This document shows, piece after piece, positions 26,301 to 40,100 of a stretch of DNA of 64,000 nucleotides. The DNA is taken from the NCBI GenBank assembly GCA_037157565.1, contig JAZHRO010000013.1, positions 38,568,501 through 38,632,500 of the forward strand, written 5' to 3'. Source of the DNA: Thalassia testudinum (taxonomy: Eukaryota > Streptophyta > Magnoliopsida > Alismatales > Hydrocharitaceae). The position numbers and the translations under genes were made by a program. Under the pieces are notes generated by a model. The model made no database searches. It was not told where the DNA came from and was given only the letters and a program-made list of their open reading frames with translations. The stretch's first letter is position 1, and each line of letters starts with the position of its first letter.

Positions 26301-29300
26301 TGTCAAAGCTTTTGCTTAGCCACACCATTCTGTTGGGATGTGAGCACAAGACGGCTGGTGAATAATGCCTCTGGAAGAGAAAATCTCCTGCACGTCTCAT
26401 TGCATAAATTTTAATGCATTGTCACTATGGAAAACTTTAATACTGGTGGTATATTGGGTCTGAACCTCTCAAAGAAACTGTTGTATAATCTGGAGAATCT
26501 CTAAATGAGCCTTCATCAGGAATACCCAAGTAAGACGGCTATGATCATCCATAAAGGTTGCATCATACCAATGTTCTCCTGGAGTAGGAACTCTAGATGG
26601 CCCCCAGACATCACAGTGCGTAAGAGAAAAAGGAATAACACTCGCCTCATCATCTCTCCGTGGATACGTACTTTTGTGATGCTTCTCAAGCTAATAATCC
26701 ACACATTGCAGAGTCAAGGAGTCTGGCAAATTAGGATACATCTGCTACATCTTAAGTGATGAGTGTCCAATTCTCTTGTGCCATAGCCAAGGGTAAGTGG
26801 CTATGGAGACGACTCTAGCAAACAATGTGGGTGTGTCAATGTAATAGAGACCATCTTGCTTTATAACTCCACCTATAATCTCTCCCGTCTGGCGGTCTTG
26901 GAAGCACCAATGAGCCTTATCAAACACCACACGACATCCAAGGCCCTTGTAGATGCCACTCATGGACAACAGGTTCATTGAAAACTCAGGAGCACAATGA
27001 ACCTCTTCAATCACTATCTTCGAGAAAGTCGGAGAAAATAACTTGTCTTGTTATCAAATGAAACCCTACACCTCTTTATATAGAGAGATGTATTGGGAAA
27101 ATTACATCATGAGTCCAATAGGACAAGAACCATAACAAACAACTCCAAACAAAACTAATAAGTGCTCTACTAACACTCCCCCTCAAGTTGGAGCATATAT
27201 ATCAATAATGCTCAACTTGGAGCAACATTTATCAAAAGCAGATTTGGTAAGGGGCTTTGTGAATATGTCTGCAAGACGATACAGATGAAGTGTAAATAAT
27301 TCCACGCTGTATCAGGTCTCTAGTGTACTGGTAATCAACCTCAACATGCTTTGTCTGCTCATGGAACATTGGGTTGTTTGCAATATAGGTAGTAGCACGA
27401 TTATCACATCTAATCTCCATTGGTCCCTCTTCTTGAATATGAAGATCATGTAGTACAAATTTGATCCAAACCATCTTGGCAACTGTCTAAGCTATAGCCC
27501 TGTATTCTAATTCTGGACTGAACCTAGATACCACCTGCTGCTTCTTGCTCCTCCATATCACTAAGTTGCCTGCCACATAAGTACAGAATCCAGTTGTTGA
27601 CTTCCTGTCTGTCATGCACCCTGCATAGTTGGCATCAGAGTAGCCAACAACACTCATAGATGTGCCCTTCTGAAATAAAACACCTCTACCAGGTACTTTC
27701 TTCACATACCTAAGCACTTGTATAGCAGCGTCCCAATGCTGCCTGATCGGTTTATCCATGAACTGGCTGAGCTTTCCTACTGCAAGGGAAAGATTCGGAT
27801 GTGTAATAGTAAGATACAACAATTTGCCGACCAACTGCCTATATGATCTGCTATCCATAGGTGGAGACTTAGTATCATAAAGGTGTCATTTGGGATCCAT
27901 AGGTATGTTAGCAGGTTTGGACCCCATCATTCCTATTTCTTGCAAGATATCAATGGCATATTTCCGCTGACTAAGAACGATGCCTTTTCTGCTGCGGGCC
28001 ACTTCACTCCCAGGAAAATATTTGAGCTCACCCAAATCCTTCATCACGAAGGCATCAACCAACTTCCTTTTCACCTTAGCTATCCCAACAAAATTATCTC
28101 CAGTGAGGATCAGGTCGTCCACATAGACAATAAGTACAACCACTCCCCTTTTACTCTTCCTAAAAAACAAAGAGTGATTAGCAGAAGACCTTATAAGTCC
28201 CATTACATGTACCTCCTCTGAAAGTCTCTAGAACCATGCTCTTGGGCTCTACTTCAAGCCATAAATGGCTTTCTTCAATCTGCATACACACTCCCCTTAA
28301 GCTTCAAACCTAGGAGGTTGTTGCATATAGACCTTTACCTAAAGATCTCTATACAGAAATGCGTTCTTGATATCTAACTGATGAAGAGGCCAGTCAAAGT
28401 GAGCTGCTACAGACATCAAAATTCGAACAGTAGACAGTCGAGCAACATGAGAGAAGGTATCAAAGAAATCTACTCTGTACATTTGGTTAAATCCCTTTGC
28501 CACTAGTCTCTTCTTGTAGCGAGATATCGTGTCGTTTGGGTTGTATTTAATTGCAAAGACCCAACGACACCCAATTGGTCTGGCATGAGGCAAGGCAGTC
28601 AGGTCCCACATTCCTCTAGACTGTAGAGCAGCTATCTCATCCTCCATGGCCTGACACTAGTTTGGATCCAGCATGGCTTGCTGATGGGAGGTAGGAACAT
28701 GCGTTGCAAATAGAGCCACTATGAAAGTAGCAAATGAAATACCAAGATTGGCAATGGAGACTATCTGTACAGTGTGATACTGGGCACAGCTGCGTAGAGC
28801 CTTTCGAATAGCAATCGGAAGATCAAAATCCTCCTCACTATGCTTAGTAACAGCCGGAGTATGAGACTCATCAGAGGAACCTGCACAAGCACCACTAGGA
28901 CAACTTACGTCAGCATCAATGCATACCTGACTTGGGGAGGAGATAGGTGGCTGAGGTGTAGTGGGGGTGTGCTCTTCTCGCCATACATGTTATCTGTATA
29001 TCACGGGTAGCCTATACACCTGAGTAATCTTAGCTTTCTGCCTCATAAGAGTCTCTGTGGTAGTTATATCCTCACGATGTGTAATGGGGATATGTTCCAA
29101 GGGAACTGGTGGAACAAGCATAGGAGCCAAATCTCTCTTAAATGTCACCTGATGACCATCTGTAGAGAAATAAGGAATGGGCTCATGAAATGTGACATCT
29201 GCAGTCACATAATACTTCTTACCATGGGGGTCATAGCATCTGTACCCTTTGTAGGTGCTACTGTATCCCAAAAAGACATACTTCACTGCTCTTGGAGCCA

Positions 29301-32300
29301 ACTTGTTTCTGCCAGGTCCAAGAATGTAAACAAAGGCAACATAGCTAAACACACGAGGTGGAACAGTGAATAGATCCTTCTCAGGATAGAGAACCAACCG
29401 AGGAACTTGTTCTTGTATGCCTGAGTTGGGCAATCTATTGATTAAATAATACACAATTAACATTGCATCTCCCCAATACACTTGTGGCACATTGTGCTGT
29501 ATTAATAATGTTTTAGCTACATTAAGCACGTAACGATGCTTTCTTTCCACTACACCATTCTGTTGCGATGTATGTGGACAGGATGTCTGGTGAACAATTC
29601 CAAGAGATCTATAAAAAGCTGCCAACTTAGATGTACAGAACTCTAAAGCATTACCAGACCGCATAATCTTCACAATAGTAAAAAAACTGAGTCATTTGTA
29701 AGATAAATGCTTCAATCACTAATCCAAGATTAGATTTATTTTTTAAAAGAAATAACAATGACATCATGGAAAAATCATCCACAACAAGTAGATAAAATCT
29801 ATGATTCAGTCTATCCGGGATACGACTCGGTCCCCATACATCAATGTGCAATAAATCAAAGATAACAGTAGAACTGTGAGATGAACTAGGAGGAAAACTG
29901 GTCTTGTGATGCTTTCTCAGTTGGCATGTATCACACAAAATTTCCGTAGCTGGTGAAATATGAGGAATGACACGTTGAAGCCTGTCCAATGATGGGTGCC
30001 CAAGACGACGATGCCACTGAAGAGCTGCACCAACACTAAATGCAACCTTGCCCTAACACAGCAGCAATTGGATTCTGGATCAGGCGATACACACCCCCTT
30101 CCTCATGTTGGCCACCAATCGTCCTCCCCGTGAGTTTGTCTTAAAAAATATAGCCTAACTCATCAAATATTGCACAACAGTGCAAATCTTTTATAATTCT
30201 ACTAATAGACAAAAAAACTAATAGGAAATTCTGGAACATAAATAACATTAGGCAGCGTCAAAGCAGGAGTCATTGCTACGTCTCCTCTGCCATGAATCTT
30301 ACACTGCCTGCCATCTGCTACCTACACAGATCTCCTTGAGGGAACCTTATGAACTTGTCCAAAACATGCCTCATCCCCACTGAGATGTTAAGATGCACCA
30401 GAATCCACCAACCACAAGGTACTGTCAGTGTTATCAGACCTGTAAGCGGAAGTCATACCTGAAGTAGCCAAGGCAGCAGTATCCGCAGTAGTAGTAGTCT
30501 CCTGGGTCAACTAGGAGAGGCATTGGATCACAACATCATAGTCTGCACGAGACACCATGTCGTTCCCCTCCTCTAAAGAGAACTTGGTTGGCCATGGGAG
30601 GTTGACCATGCTTCGTCCAGCAAGAGGCTTCTGTATGGCCAATCTTTCCACATTGCAAGCAAATAGTGCGAGGTCCACCACCGGTACCCCGACCACCATG
30701 CCTTCTTCCCTTGGTGGATGGAGCACCACGTCCTCCACGTGCGACAACAACAAGCACAAGGGTTTATCCACTCTCTGACATGGGTGGCCTAACAACCACC
30801 CTGCTCATGCGACAATAAGCCTCCTCTATAGATGGAAGCTGAGCCAGAGTAAGGATCTGGGACCTAGTAGCCTGATAGTCTGGTCAAAGTTCGTCAAGAA
30901 ACTGTAAGACATCTCCTTCCTATGTGCCCTTTGAGTGGCACAAGTGCAGATAAGTTGACAGGCATTATATTTCTCAAGGAGCCCCTTTAGGATGGCATAG
31001 TACTGAGACAGTGATTGACCCTCCTGTTTGAGACTACTAAGAGCATGATGAATCTCAAATACTTTGCTAGGATTTTTTTCATGAGAATGTGTCACATAGA
31101 GAATCTCACATCTCCTTGGCGGTCTTGTAGTACATGATCCCATCACCAATCTGAGGCTCAACAGAATTCATGATCCATGCATGAACCATGGAATTATCTT
31201 TCTTTCACGTGGCATTCTTCCCTGTTTTATCTTGTGGCTCCATCTCCAATAGTAGGTGTTCCTTATCATGTCCCTCAATGATCATGAGGAATGTTTGAAA
31301 CCATCTAGCATAATTGACCTCATTCAACTTGACGATAAGAACAAAGAAAGAAGATTTATAACCTCCGTTGTCCATAGTGGTAATCAACGACACTTCCGAA
31401 GACTTTGAGGAGGCCATCGTACCTTAGGATTGCCACAAGATGCCACAGACACGACTTGAAATCAATATTCAGATATGAAAACTTCACAATCAAAGAAAAA
31501 ATGATCTCTTGAACATGAGATCTAAGATCGAAAAACCCTAGATCAGGCTTTAGCACATGTTAGGATGTTAGAAAGGGCCTAACAGTGCTTGGGCAGGCAC
31601 CCAAGAACCACCACCGCAACCTACAGGCGATGGGCAACGGCGGTGGCAGCGCTCAGGGGTGACACTCCAAGATCGGGTGGCACTGTCTCGAGGTTAGGAG
31701 CGACGCAAGGGTGACTCTCCGAGGTCGGTGGTTGACCTCCGACCAGTGTGCGACCTCTGGGCGACGTGACCACCAACTGATGAGTTAGCGCGAGAGGCGA
31801 CGTTGCAGAGCCTTGAGGAGCGGGAACCACCGCCTATAGAGGGGTGGCGACGCCCTGTAGCACTCGAAGGAGGCTTGCTAGGGCTAGCAGTAGCCGGCGA
31901 TGAGCATTGGCAGCAGCTGTGATGGTGGCGATGGCCTCCTAGGGCTGGCGACGACCGGTGGCTCGCCGGCGGAGGCTCCCGTAGGTGTGTATCAGGAGAT
32001 TAGGGTTTTTTTTTTGGTGGAAGGGTATGGAGGTTTGTGAGAGGGGATATCAGATCGTCGATCTAGGATCGCCGCTCTGATACCAAGTTGGAGAAAATAA
32101 CTTGTCTTGTTCTCAAATGAAACTCTACGCCTCTTTATATAGAGAGAGGTATTGGGAAAATTACATCATTAGTCCAATAGAACAAGAACCATAACAAACA
32201 ACTCCAAACAAAACTAATAAGTGCTCTACCAACAGAGGATGCACGAACGCTTCCAACCACCGTGATTGGTGATGTGGCCCCATTAGCCACTCTGACATCT

Positions 32301-35300
32301 CTGATCTCACGTGGATTTATGGGATTCATCAATTGCTCAACATTTCCTGTAAGATGTATGAGGTGCTAGAATCAACTATTCACGTGCCTTTGGCCCCTAT
32401 TCTCTTCGAATCTCCTTGAGTTGCACACGTGCACCCTTGTAGGTCTAAAATGGATCCTTCAAACGTCCCCATCACATCTTTGTGTGAGAGATGACTCATC
32501 ATGCTTGAGAAGGGAAGCTTCATCAACCATGGTGAGAGAAGATTCACCACATGCACTAAGCGTGAGAGAAGGTTCATCACGTAGATCACCATGCTAAGAA
32601 CAGGAACCACTAGCACAACCCATTAGCGACAACGCTGGGTCTACCGGTGGTGTCGCCAGCAACGCTAATAAGCCCTGCAGCAGCAGTGATGGTAGCATTG
32701 GGAGGTGTTCTACCCATGTTGCTGCTGCGATCTTGTCTTTTCTCCTCCATTGAATCACCTTTCCATTGGTGATTCAATCATTTTTTGGGTGGATATTTGA
32801 TGGGATATCAAAGCAATGACCTAGGACCGCTGCTCTGATATCATGTGAAGAGTAAATAATGCATCATCCTTGAAAAGAAATCCTAACATCTCTTTTATAG
32901 ATATTTGGGAAAATTACAAAGTCATCTAAAAACGATGTAAAATAAAGACTACACCCCTAGACTCAACACGATGCATCAAACATCTTGTATTCAAACAATT
33001 TAGAAAAAATGTCATTAAAAGAAAAGTTCATCATTTGTCAGATGTAGCTCATCCTATCATATTTCACATGAATCATCTTGAATATTATTAATATGATGTG
33101 TCATCCATAAACTATCTAATAAATCAGGTTCCATTTCCTAAAAAGAAATTGTTTTTCTAACTCCCCAAGTAGTTATGCTTGCTTTGCTTATACTTTTATG
33201 GAGGCAAGTTATCTCCAAAGGCTGCTAAGTGTATTTCTATGGCCATGCCCTGATTCAAGAAGGCTATAGGCGCTGTGATCTTGCATCTAACCAATATTGT
33301 GTCACTTCTTTCAAAAGCACAACATGCTATCCACATGTAGGTTAATATTCGTACCTACAGTCTCTTTCACTGATATTATTGCTACCAATGCCTACGTTTC
33401 CAACAAATCACCAGAATTCAGAACTTGCAGAAACTAGAAGACCGAGGCTACCCATGACCATAAATGATGCCACTGTAGGATAACCATTCTTCATCCTCCT
33501 CCAAGTCTTGTGCTTAACTTGGACGAAAATATCGCCCAGTGGAAAGGCACTCAGCCTTATACACAATCCTGCTATCTCAATATACGTATATCTTTCATTT
33601 GGATTTCTAGAATAGGGCCTTTTTAGGTTCCTACAACTTATTTTGATATATTACACTTTTCCTGATAGAGTGATATGCATGAGGCATTGTCACTTGTTGG
33701 AGTCTTGAGATACTTAGGACTTGGTCGAACCCCATCTCTGCAGATATTATAGGCTGCTGCTGGATTTTATATCAATTCAATGGACAAGTTGCTCACTTTA
33801 AGACAACTTATAGCAAAACACTACACACAAACCTTATAGACTTGACTATTTTGATAGTTTTCTTTCTTGTTGCACACCTTAATTGTGTTCAAATTACTCT
33901 TTTTTGTCTTGCCGCTAACTCTTACCATCATGTCTAGTTGGATATTAAAATTGCATTTCTATATGGGTATTTGTCTAAAGAGATTTATATTTAACAGCCT
34001 TCAGATTTGTCGTCGAGGGGGAAACTCACAAGGTCTGTAGGTTGAGGAAGGCTGCATCATGCTGATCAATTTTCAATTGTTGCTTGCCATAGCTTCATTG
34101 GTGGTGATCTTGTCATATTTCATACTAAGAAGCAAGCTGAAATCTTGACATAATGCCGAAGCATAATATAGAGAGTTGAAGAAAATGAAGTTTCTAAAAA
34201 AGTACAATTCTCTCCTATAACTCACTTCTCCATTAAGAATAGTAAATGCAATTCTTAGTAAATCTTCTAAATTGGGAAAAGAAAATAACGATACATCATA
34301 ACATTCCTCCTTAAGCTGAAACATATATATCGATCATACTTAGCTTGCTTCAACAGTTCTCAAATATTGGACATGGTAGAGGCTTAGTGAACATGTCTGC
34401 AGTCTAGTTTAAAGAAGCTACACAAGTAGTATGGAGCAAATCCTATTGGATAAGACTCCTGGTGTAGTGGCAATCAACCTCCACATGCTTGATCCTTTCA
34501 TGGAACATGGGGTTGATAATGTAGGTAGCTGCCATGTTGTCATAAATCAATACATTTCCATAGGGCCAAAAATGACGATATGAAGCTCTTAATAGGGATT
34601 GCATCCAAATCATCTCAGCAGCTGTTTGTGCCATAACACGATATCCAACACAGCACTGGAATGTGACACAACACTTTGTTTCGTACTCCAAGTTACTAGA
34701 TTTCTTGTAATAAATGTACAAAAACCTGTAGTGGATTTCCTGTCCCCTAAGTCACCTGCATAATAGGCATCTGAGTAAACAAGATGCCTCAACTTGGAGC
34801 TTTCTTAATATACCCCAACACCTGCATAACTGCCTACCAATGAGCATCAGTAGGCTTATCCAAGAACCGACTCAGCTTATCGACTGCAAGGTTAATATCT
34901 GGTCTGGTGATGGTCAGATATAGTAGCTTCCCAACAATCGATAGGCCTCCATTAGTTTAGCTGAGTTATCAAATAAGTGAACTTTAGGATCCCTATGTAT
35001 ATTCGCACCTTTAGATCCAAGCATTTCTGCCTCCTAAAGAATGTCCAAGGCATACTTCCTCTGGGACATAACAATACCTTGTTTACTTGTAGCAATCTCA
35101 ATGCCCAAGAAGTACTAGAGCTTCCTAAGGTCCTTCATAACAAATTGTCGTGCTAAGTACTCCTTCACCTTAGATATACCAGCTATGTCATCCCCTGTGA
35201 GTCAGATCATCAACATAGACAAGTAAAGCCACTACACCATAGCTTGTCTTCCTTACAAACAAAGAATTGTCCGCTGAAGACGTCTGCAGCCCAACAACCA

Positions 35301-37031
35301 ACAACACCTTTGATAAGCATTGGAACCATGCTCTGGGACTTTGCTAAGGCCATGAAGAGCCTTACGTAGCCTGCAAACACACTCCCCCTAAACCTCAAAG
35401 CCAGGCGACTGTTGCATACATACTTCCTCCTAAAGATCGCTATAGAAAAATGTGTTCTTCACATCTAGCTGATGTAGTGACCAATCGTAATGTGTTGCAA
35501 ATGAGATGAGAATACAACAATAGAGAGGCGTGCAATTGGGGAGAACGTGTCAAAGAAATCCACCTCATAGGTCTGGGTGAATCCTTTGGCCACAAGTCAA
35601 GCCTTGTATTTAGAAATAGACCTATCAAGGTTGTATTTCAAGGCAAAGACCCACTGAGCACCAATGAGAGCGCTTCGGATGACAACGGAGTAAGCTTCCA
35701 TGTCCCTCTGTCATAAAAGGTAGACATTTCCTTCATGGCACACTGCCATTTCGGATCCAGAGGAGCCTGCTAATACGAAGTAGGTATCTCAAACATAGAT
35801 ACAAAGGCATGAAAATCAGCACCAAGAGAATCAAGCGAGACTGCCCCTCCTACTACATGGTACTGAGCACACGAGCGAGGAGCCTTCCTAATGGCAACGG
35901 AAACATCATCATCTATTCCCATGGAATCAAGACCTAGGGAAACATCATCAATGGCCTCAACACATACTTGATCTGGGGAGGATTGTGGTGGCTTAGTCGG
36001 GACAGAGGAGGAAGGGGGAGGTCTCGCTTTGTAAGTGACAGGTAATTGATAAGTAAGACCCTTGAAGGTATTCTCATCCTCTAGTATTGCCCTGTATGTG
36101 CCAGTAGACTGCTCTGAAGAGGTGGAAGGATTGACACTACTAGGAAATGCATCCATGGGTATAGGAGGTATAGGCATTGGCACAACTTACTCCAAATCCT
36201 ATAACTGACAGGCCAAAATGGAGAAAAATGGAATGGCCTCATGGAATGTGACATCAACATTAACATAGTGCTTTTGATGTATAGGGTCAAAGTATCTATA
36301 CCCCTTCTGAGTTCGAGAGTAGTCAAGAAATACACACTTGACCACTCTGGGGGTAAGTTGTCACGACCAGGCCTAAGCAGGTGCACAAAAGCAACACCCA
36401 AACGTCCTTGGAGGCACTAAAAATATTTGCATTAGGATACAAAATTGTCCATGGTATTTGCTTATGAAGCACTAAAAAAGGAAGTCTGTTAATGAGATAA
36501 CATGTTGTAAGAACTACATCCCCCCAGTAGGTGTGTTGGACACTATTTTGGATAGGCAATGTCCTAGCCATATCTAGAATATGCTTGTGCTTCCGTTTTG
36601 CAACCCCATTGTGCTGTGACGTATGGGGGTAGGAAGTCTAATGAACAATACCAAGGGAAGCATAAAACACTGCCAACTGTTTGGTACAAAACTCTAACGT
36701 ATTATTTGTTTTGATGGCCTTGATGCATGCATTAAACTGAGTCTTAACAAATAACACAAAATGTTGAATAACAAAACCAACAACTAATTTATTATGCATC
36801 AAGAACAACCATGATAAACAAGAGAAATCATCCACAATTATTAAATAATAACGATGACCTTGTCAGTTTGCCACATAGCTAGAACCCCAAACATCACAGT
36901 TAGGGATGTACACAGGTCGGGTTTAATTCGAATCCTACTCAATCCAACCTAAATGGGTTGGGTTGTGAGTTATAATGGATTGGGTTGGGTTTAAGGTTTA
37001 ACTAACTCAACTCAACCCACAACTCGATACA

Positions 37032-37125
<94 letters not shown>

Positions 37126-40100
37126 CCAAACTTAAAGCTTCCGCAATTACAACCCAATCAGCTATGAAAGCCCTTCCATGCCTAAGCTCAATGTTGTAAA
37201 TTCTCTCCACATTGTCCTACTCCAACCTCTCCTATATCCCAAATTCAAAATTTCCCCACCGCTGTCCCAAATTCCATCTACAGTCCAATTTTTTTTTTTT
37301 GTTTTTACCTATTTTATCCACTTTTTTAAAAGATAAAAGTTATTTATGAGTTTAAAATGTTTTGTTATTACGTATGAAAAATGTAGGGGATAAACATAAG
37401 TTTTGAGTCTTTTGACTAGTCAACAACTTGCTCAACTTGACCCAACTCGACTCGATTTTTATGCATTGGGTTGGGTTCGATTCAGTAGTGTAACGAGCTA
37501 GGTTTGAAAAACCTCAACCCGAAGATCGTGGGTTGGGTTTGAGTTGAGTCTCAACCCGACCCAACCTGACACGTGTACACCTCTAATCACAGTGGACTAA
37601 ATCAAAACAAGATGAGCTGCTAGGCCGAGTAAAACCAGGAAAACTGATTCTGTAGTGCTTCCCCAACTGGTAGGCATCACATTGAATCTTCGTAGCAGGT
37701 GACAAGTGTGAAATGACCAAACGTAATTTGTCTAGAGATGGATGACTTAGTCGTCTGCATCACTGCAAGGCACCCCCAACAGCAGAACTCATCTAACAGG
37801 CCATAACAAGTAGACTCTGCACTAGTCGGTATTCACCTCTCTCCTCATGTCCACCATAAATCGTCCTTGTCATACGGTCCTGAAAGATACACTCAACATC
37901 ATCGAAAATTGCATGACAATTTAGTTGTTTTGTAAGTTTGCTAATGAAAAGCAACTACATGGACATGTCAGGCACATAATAAGCATATGAAGGGTGTAAA
38001 GTAGGAGAAACAGAAACCTCCTCCTGACCACTGATGGGGGCATACCTTCCATCTGCTAATTGAACAGAGCGACCCTGTGGAACAGTCAACATGACCCTAA
38101 AACACTGGGAATGCCCTGAAATATGATGTGAAGCACCAGAATCTATCAGCCAATAAGTATCAGTACCTAATGGGGAGGCAAGAGCTGTTGTGCTAGAGGA
38201 TTGCACCTGATCATCTGTCAACTATGCCAAATGTTGTACTATTGCATCATAGTCTGCATTTGCAAGTGCAACTGGCTTAGTGGTTGTCTCAGGGATAGGG
38301 GTCACGGTAACTTGGTTAGCAATAGGGGGCCTCCTAAACTTATTCTAGCACTTGGCCTCAATATGGCCACTCCTCCCACAGCAGGTGCAAGTAGGATTAG
38401 TATGAGCAATATCTCCATGTCCTTCACCTCTACCACAGATAGATCCACCTCGTCTTCCATAGGTACTCACGGCTCCATGGGCTGAAGCGGTGCTATTGGA
38501 GATGACATCGTGGGTAGGCTGACATTCAACTTGCTAAGCATCCTATATATCTCCTCAATGGGGGGTAGCTTAGATAATATGAGAATCTGAGAACGAGCAG
38601 TAGCATAATCTTCCTTCAGTCCTACTAGAAACACGTGGGTCTAAAACTCCTTCATGTGATCTTTGCAAATGGTAGAAGTGCACATGGTCCTGCAGGAGTT
38701 ATACTTTTCCTAGAGTCCTTTCATAGTAGAATAGTACTGGGAGTTTAGGACAAACTCTTGGTTTCTTGCTTCAGGTGACAGATCATAATGTATCTGAAAA
38801 ACTTGAGTAGAGTTCAATTCATGAGAGTAGGCATCCCTCATACTATTCCACATTTGTTTGGTAGTTTTGAAGTGCATAATTTCATCCCCAATATGAGCGA
38901 TAACACTGTTCAATATCCATGATCTCACCATTGCATCACCTCTATTCCAGGTAGCATACTTACCTGTTTTCTCCTGTTGCGGTGTCTCTATAAGGACATG
39001 TTTCTCATGCTCTTCCACATTAACCAAAAAGGTTTGAGACCAACGGGGGTAATTGGTCTCATTCAACTTCACGATTGGTGCAAAAAATGGGTTCTTATAT
39101 ACACTATTGTCTCCATTTTAAGTCGAAGTAACTTCAGATTTTGACGAGGAGGCCATCATACAATCACGACAGATAGAGCACGCGTACGCTCACAAAGAAC
39201 AGATAAAGGAAATTTGATTTTGATAAAAAACAAGGGAATATAAACCCTACAATCCGCACACACACGATTCAATATGTCTTTAACACATCAATGGGGAATA
39301 CACACCCCAAAAATTTATCGGAAAACGAGAGAATACACACCCTAGAATTTTCAAAGGTCTGATTTTTCATACCTCTTAGATTTCAATCCTTCAACACATC
39401 TTCTGGAGGATCATTTGCTCTTGAAACATGTCACGTAGAGGTTGAAGAACCCTTAGAAGCTAGCAATAGCGTGTGCTGCCCCTCCTCCTATCGTCTAGCA
39501 AGGGAGAGGCAGCGAGAGGGAGGAGAGAAATTGGAGCGAGAGAGAGACTGGAGAGGAGGGCGACGTCGGTGCTACAGGAAGGAGGCTGGTGGTGCTGGCC
39601 AAAGCTGAGAGGTCTAGCGACGCCAGCACTAGGTGGGAGATGGTGGAGAGGGTAGGGTTTCTATTTGGTGGTGTCCCCAACTTGGCTCTGATACCAAGTT
39701 GAAGAAAATGAAGTTTCTTCTATTCATAAGAAAAAAGAGTACAGCCCTCTCCTTTTATAACTCACTTCTCCACTAGGAATAATAAATGCTATCCTTAGTA
39801 AACCTTCTAAATTGAGAAAAACATAATAAGAAAATAATGACATATTGTAACATAGAGCAATGGCATACATTGCATGTGAACTTCTAATGTGCCTATTCCT
39901 ACATATTATGATAATAAGGATACTACCTTTTGGCAATCTTGTCTTCCGTGAATGTACAAATTATATTGAGGTTGATTGTTGTTTTATCCATGCCATTGTT
40001 CTCAAAGGCCAATTAGTAAACATATGCCTGGCAGTGACCAGCTTGCAAATATCTTGACCATGGCACTACCAAGATGCAAATTATCTTATATTGCATCAAG

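Larger units (their letters stand above)
27027..32234 (-). mobile_element. Copia element 2, full-length, nested in element 1
   Basis: It is 5.2 kb with 149-bp LTRs at 27027-27175 and 32086-32234, differing by eye at about 8 positions. The flanks gagaa (27022-27026) and gagga (32235-32239) form a 5-bp duplication with one mismatch. Removing the insert and one copy rejoins the pre-integrase frame of element 1, which proves nesting. The primer-binding site TGGTATCAGAGC abuts the upper LTR and a purine tract abuts the lower one. Minus-strand domains in order are gag (31417 to about 30826), a CCHC knuckle [14 protein letters not shown] (about 30660), protease DSGAS (about 30395), integrase (29989-28990), RT with YVDD (28647-27886) and RNase H (27858-27232). 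Stops interrupt gag-pol, so it is probably inactive. Confidence 0.93.
24018..32968 (-). mobile_element. Copia element 1, gag-deleted, split by element 2
   Basis: The element is bounded by a perfect 5-bp duplication cgatg (24013-24017 and 32969-32973). LTRs lie at 24018-24147 and 32844-32968 with canonical TG..CA ends. The primer-binding site TGATATCAGAGC abuts the upper LTR, and a purine tract abuts the lower one. Without element 2 it is only about 3.7 kb. From the 5' LTR to the protease remnant there are about 500 bp, so gag is missing. Pol remnants on the minus strand are a pre-integrase domain (26745-27014), integrase (about 25808-26740, broken), RT (25100-25600) and RNase H (24219-24600). 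The catalytic YVDD is damaged to YVDM near 25090-25110. It cannot be autonomous. Confidence 0.88.
34174..39852 (-). mobile_element. Copia element 3, nested in element 0
   Basis: It is bounded by a perfect 5-bp duplication tagag (34169-34173 and 39853-39857). LTRs are 34174-34303 and 39697-39852 and differ by an internal deletion and many substitutions. The primer-binding site TGGTATCAGAGC abuts the upper LTR. Minus-strand domains are gag (39159 to about 38710), CCHC knuckle (about 38375), protease DSGASHH (38150), pre-integrase (about 37660-37900), integrase (36835-36300), RT with YVDD (35650-35150) and RNase H (34792-34443). Stops and frameshifts are frequent. A 685-bp hAT-type MITE interrupts it at 36901. 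Insertion split the RNase H of element 0. Confidence 0.92.

Noticed and set aside
37007..37210. ORF with YIYIYI repeats
   Set aside because: It is a translation of the (TA)n tract inside a MITE.
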